Source of the DNA: Neckera pumila
Lineage: Eukaryota > Streptophyta > Bryopsida > Hypnales > Neckeraceae
Direction of reading: 5' to 3'
Length of the DNA: 64,000 nucleotides
NCBI GenBank assembly: GCA_963969595.1
Contig: OZ018414.1
Location: forward strand, 19,327,660-19,391,659
In this document: piece by piece, positions 59,401-64,000 of the stretch
Position numbering within the stretch: position 1 is the stretch's first letter
Layout of the letters: the number at the start of each line of letters is the position of its first letter
The notes under the pieces: model-generated
What the model saw: only the letters and a program-made list of their open reading frames with translations
What the model was told of the DNA's origin: nothing
Databases searched by the model: none
Made by a program: the position numbers and the translations under genes

Positions 59401-61721
59401 GGGTGATTGCAAGAAACACCTGCCAATTTTATTGAATTTTAGAGTACTTATTCTTTTTTATTTTTAGAATTATTTAAAATTAAAAGAATTAATTAATTTT
59501 TTAAAATATCATTATAAGAATTTTCAACCCTCCAGAAGACTGATCTAGATTGACATGCCAAGTTATTTCCTTTGAAAATTATTTTTTTAATTGTTTCATC
59601 ATAAAGTCTTTCTAAATGGACTATTTTTATTTCCTTTGAAAATTATTTTTCCTATTTTTTATAAATAAAAATGTCAAAGTATGCATTTTCTTCAAAATTT
59701 CAGCTGAGTCCTTTTTATGAATAACTTTTTATCCAGATTTTATTTAGAATCTAAAATTCTAGGAATACATTATTTTTAATATTGTATTAATTTTCCTTAT
59801 TTTATTTTATTCTTAAGAGTTCATATGCAAAAGCTCATGAATACAACCAAAGTAGAACAAAAATGGATACTCTTTTTGCAACAACTCCAAAGAAAAATCA
59901 TAGAAAAATTCCCGAAGTAGGAGAACTAGAAAAATGCCAAATCTCAACAAAATATAAACTTTGATGTTTTAATCTATAGAAAATAGGATAAAAATGAATT
60001 AACCCCTAAAGGACCAAATGACATTTTTTTGCAACATAGCAATTTTAGGCAGCTCACTACGAACGGAAGTTCTATTTTTTTTCTTTGAAAATTTTACACA
60101 ACATGTGCCCAAAGAGTAGCTTTACAGCTCAAAAATTTTCAAAACTTTTGACTTTATGGTTAAAATTTATTCGATGATATGTCATTTTCAACATTCGGCA
60201 GGCAGCTTAAATTTTTTTGGAAAAATCACTTTAAAAAAAAATAAAAATTTGAAATTGGTCCTCTATATTTACATATACATGGAAAGCTTTATTTCATTCC
60301 ATTTTCATTTATGAAATGAAAATTATGAAGTGTTCTAGTTTGCGGGCAGTTATGGATTCCCTATTCTAAAATAAACCTTGCAGTTCTTTATTTAACTCAA
60401 TTTTTAATATTTATCAAAAAAAATAAAAGCACAGAATGGATGTTGTTCATTACAACATTACAGTCGTTGGGATTGGTATTTTATAATTCCATAACTAAAT
60501 TCTTAACAATTATGTTTTGAATCATTCTCTACTTCATTCTACTTACTATTTTTTTTTCTATTTGGTGTACAATTCCAAATAATTTGAAATTTTTCAAGCA
60601 TGTAGCCAACTTGATTTGAAGAATGAATTCAAAGAGTTACCACCATTTTGGACATTTCTTCATATAAATGTGACCTTGTGAAGTGCAACTGCCTGGTTTT
60701 TTGAAGGGACAAAAAAAGCATTTTTGTCAATTCAAACGCTTTTAGCTTGCAATCTACATGGTGGAAAATTCTGAAATTTTTTCTACATCTTCTCAAACCT
60801 AAGCAACACAAGATCCTATGGTCACATATTTCAAAAATATTTTTTTTTCTAAAATTTGGTACTTGTACTAGAAATGACAATTTTGGAGCAGTTTTGGTAA
60901 AAACATAGTCAAAAACCTTTGGGGGTTAAAGAAAAAAAAATGGCCATTTGTAACATCTTTATGGAGATGGTTGCTTCACCAAAAAATCCACCAAAATAAT
61001 TTTTTATATGTTTCAAAATGCAAGTAGAAAGAGGCTGATTTTGTGGACTTCTACACAATATATAATTAATTATTTTTACAAATACCTTGAACACTAGCTA
61101 AAAGTATATTAGAAGACCATCCACTTTAAGTTAGAGCTTCAAATTTGTTTCTTTGGATACGATTTTGTTTAATAAAATCCCAAATAAGCAAAGGTGACGT
61201 AAAATTGGGGGCTACTTTTGGATAATAAAACATTTTTCAAAATTCCAAAAAATTAGACAAAGTATATAATAGTCATGAGTACCTTGCCTATGAATTTTGA
61301 GTAATTTGGATATAGAACGCAAAAGTTATGGCCAAAAAATAAATTAGCACGCAAGGTGTGACTCAAAATAGGATAAGGTAATAGGTCAAGAATTTGCCCA
61401 TTTGAGAGCTAAAAGTGAATTTTGAGGAGGCAAAGTTTCTTGAAATAATTTTTCGGTAAACTTTCCTTGAAAGACAAGAGGAATTGGCATCTAACCCAAG
61501 TTGTTTCATATTTTCGGAGCTTTTTGGAATTAGTTATGAAATTTTGAAGTTGAAGTGGCATAGGGCTCTAAAATTGCCCATCCCCTAAAGTGTACACCGC
61601 TTGTACACTACTGAAGGCTATGAAAAAGCAATATGTACAAGTAGTTTACATTTGAGTAGGATGGGCAATTTTAGAGCCTGTTACCTTAGGTGTTACTTGC
61701 AATCATCCTGGGCAATCACCT
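59401..61721. mobile_element. 2.3-kb insertion in copy B with GGGTGATTGC ends
   Basis: Left GGGTGATTGCAAG and right GCAATCACC, flanked by AGGT (59397-59400 and 61722-61725). Copy A is uninterrupted at about 30006. Removing the TTAA-flanked insert inside leaves about 1.4 kb. Parts match 38238-38876 in inverted orientation. No transposase; superfamily unknown. Confidence 0.65.
60003..60925. mobile_element. TTAA-flanked 923-bp element with CCCCTAAAGG ends
   Basis: Starts CCCCTAAAGGACCAAATG after TTAA (59999-60002) and ends CCTTTGGGGG before TTAA (60926-60929). It aligns with 40610-41513 plus 44039-44054. The short frame at 60629-60880 on the minus strand is not convincing. The related repeat at 38.6 kb lacks the insert. 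Confidence 0.82.
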
Positions 61722-62515
61722 AGGTGCCTTAAAATTGTGCACTTCCTACTCTATGCAAATAAGGGGCCCACAATTAAAGGACGCACAATATTAAGACACC
61801 CTACCATAAGTTAAACCTTCCTTATGTTGGCAAAAAAATAGGTTGCGGTGACTTTTGAGCAATTGATGTGAAGCCTCAATGTTGTCAAGAGATGTTCAGT
61901 TGTAGTAGAGGGACAAATAGGACAAACCCATTCAATCAATTTTATTTTGTTTTTTTTGTTTGTAGAAGAACTTACACCTTGAAATGCTTTCAGGAAAGCA
62001 AAATTGGATATTCATCTTCATATATTTTCATCCAAACATTGACATATTTTATATTTTAAAAGAGAGCTTCACACCAATTGCTCAAAAGTTACCGCAACCT
62101 CACTCATTTTTTCATTTATGTTTTAAAAAAATTAAAGAAGCATGTACCAAAATGAAGTTTAATAAATGACTTTCACAAAAATTGTAACTAGAAATAAACT
62201 AACAAAAATTGCACTTGGAATTTGAAAAGTTTTGAATGATCACTTTGGTAATGGAGCCTTATCCTTCTAAGAGTATAAAGAAAAAATGCAATGGAGAGAA
62301 GTTGATTAGGAATTTGAGTTTTCAAAAGTTGAATTTTCATAGTTCTTCTTTTTAATTTGAAGGAGAATGCATTGGGTGAATTGGAAAAATGAAAATGAAG
62401 CTCATTGCTTAATAATTCATTTCATAGTGTGTACTTCATTGAACATTAGAAAAAAATGGGACCTCAAGAGGATCATTGGACTTTGGATTAGGAATGCAAA
62501 TACAACAAATAACAT

Positions 62516-64000
62516 TAGAAAAAATTTCAAGCCTCCGGAGGGCTACTCCACATGTCTCTGAAGGACTCTGAAATAGTATTTTTCAGGGTCAAAAAATTAT
62601 TTTGTGCCCTATTTTCGCGCAGCAGTTTTTGTTGTGATAGTGGCGCAGGAACCCAAATTTGTGAATAAAAAATTAATAAAAAAAAAGATCCTTCTAGTAC
62701 ATCCTATAATTAAGCTCCTTTCTAATTAGTTTCCAATCTAAACCAAGGTTTGTCAAAAACCAGTGTTATAACATCTTATCAAGAAAAAACCTATCTGTTT
62801 CTATTCCTATATTTTCAGTCTTTTTGCTATTTTAGTATGTTGTCAGTCTATTTTTAAGACTTCTAAGATACAACATGTCTTGTGTCATGTCAAAGTACAT
62901 ATTAAGGACAAACTACCACTTTTAAATAGCAAGGATATTTTAAAACATACATAACATCAATCAAGCCAAACTGCTATAGACAAATAAATTTATTGCAAAT
63001 AGTCAAGTAAATCTGTTGAAAACTAGAGTATATTACAAGAGTATCATAAACTCTTCTAAGGCTCCAAAAATAGCTAAATATTGCATAATATCACAAAGTA
63101 TAAGATTGTTGAAGTTTCACAAAGTTCCAATTCTTCTTGAGGTATTAAGCCTCACTTGCACCCATGGTAATCAACATCAAACATGAAGTTAGAAAACCGT
63201 ATGCAAAGTGTCTTCAGCTTACTTACGACGTGTTATTGTCTTTACAATGAAAAAAAGAACAACAAACATGAAAGCATACAAACAATCTTAGAAAGCAACA
63301 TGTTCCAACACCTGGTTGCTTGCCACAAACTGAGAAGATGCCATAGTCTAACCCAAATTCACCCACTCTGCCCTCAAAAACAACATTGCTCAAAGAATTC
63401 CAAGCAATAGTGGGAGAAATTTTTCTAATAAGCTCATAGTGTTTTCAGTACACTAAGCAAAATCCAATATCCGAAGTTCATAACTTGGGCAAATATGGAG
63501 TAAGCAGTCTCACAGCTTCTTCCTTAAGTGTATTAAGATATTTCTAGATAATTCATCCAGTGGATGAATTGCTTATTAATTAGATCTGAACCAAATCAAA
63601 GCTCAAGAAACATTGATATGTTTAATTAGCTCATTTGACAGCTCAAAGACCGTTGATTTGCCTAATTAGCTCATTTGAGCCAAATCCCGTTTCAAAATCA
63701 CTACTGGGTTGCTGCCATACCATCATTCAGTTTTTGGGCCAAATAAATCACTGTTGTAACTTAGTACCAGCTTATACATTTGTACTACAGCTCCATGGTA
63801 TTTATGCAATCATAATAAATTGTGTAACATCAATAAATATCTCCTTTGTGGCCATATTAACCAAAGTTAGTTAAACTACAGTATGGTAGTAAATAGTATT
63901 GTCTACTAAAAGATCACATCTATGCTATTAGCATATTAAAGTTATTTGTAACTTCCCCCCAGTTTAGAGGGGACTTTTTCTAACAAATTTCCTCCGACGT
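62516..64000. other. AT-rich sequence beyond the duplication, no gene seen
   Basis: 62518-62650 resembles one end of the MITE family at 48831-49195 (AAAATTTCAAGCCTCCGGAGGG). The rest holds only short random frames. No RNA gene was recognised. Confidence 0.5.

Larger units (their letters stand above)
52923..62515. repeat. Segmental duplication, copy B (less interrupted)
   Basis: Begins TCAGCAATGG 191 bp after the oxidase stop and is collinear with 4479-30705. It carries its own later insertions: three CACTGGGAACTTT MITEs (56277, 56690, 57106), a Harbinger MITE at 58669 and a 2.3-kb element at 59401. Similarity ends near 62515. Confidence 0.88.

Overview
The window is nuclear DNA of a land plant. 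It has spliced genes with canonical GT-AG introns, a plant-type 20S proteasome beta-1 gene, a secreted ascorbate-oxidase-like multicopper oxidase, and abundant DNA transposons (CACTA, PIF/Harbinger, Emigrant-like) in an AT-rich background. I cannot name the species; a non-seed plant is a guess only. No rRNA gene, convincing tRNA gene or CRISPR array was seen.

Layout. 0.9-4.4 kb: a foldback MITE, then a complete nine-exon proteasome beta-1 gene (PBA1) on the + strand. 4.48-30.7 kb: copy A of a segmental duplication. Its partner, copy B, lies at 52.9-62.5 kb in the same orientation. Each copy carries the same unrecognised gene for a secreted or membrane protein on the minus strand. Copy B encodes an intact three-exon protein of 389 aa. 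Copy A has lost a splice donor and carries a Harbinger MITE inside its last exon. Comparing the copies gives empty and filled sites for about a dozen insertions. The largest is a 15.85-kb CACTA-type transposon at 8.6-24.4 kb holding a decayed tnp2-like transposase, a second spliced gene, a degenerate zinc-finger segment and a nested 1.9-kb CACTA element.

30.7-40.2 kb is AT-rich and gene-poor, with a LINE relic at 35.6-36.1 kb and isolated CACTA ends. 40.2-44.2 kb is a three-layer nest: an Emigrant-like MITE split by a TTAA-flanked element (a second copy is at 60.0-60.9 kb), which is itself split by a 2.5-kb LTR-like element packed with about thirty copies of an imperfect palindrome, GACAAATTGTC. 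44.98-46.34 kb is a Harbinger-type element. 49.65-52.73 kb is the three-exon ascorbate-oxidase-like gene, with five copies of a 75-100 bp repeat in its introns and 5' flank.

The host genes do not form a pathway. The main interest is the transposon history readable by comparing the two duplicated segments, and two non-autonomous families (TTAA-flanked, and palindrome-rich LTR-like) that I cannot assign with confidence.
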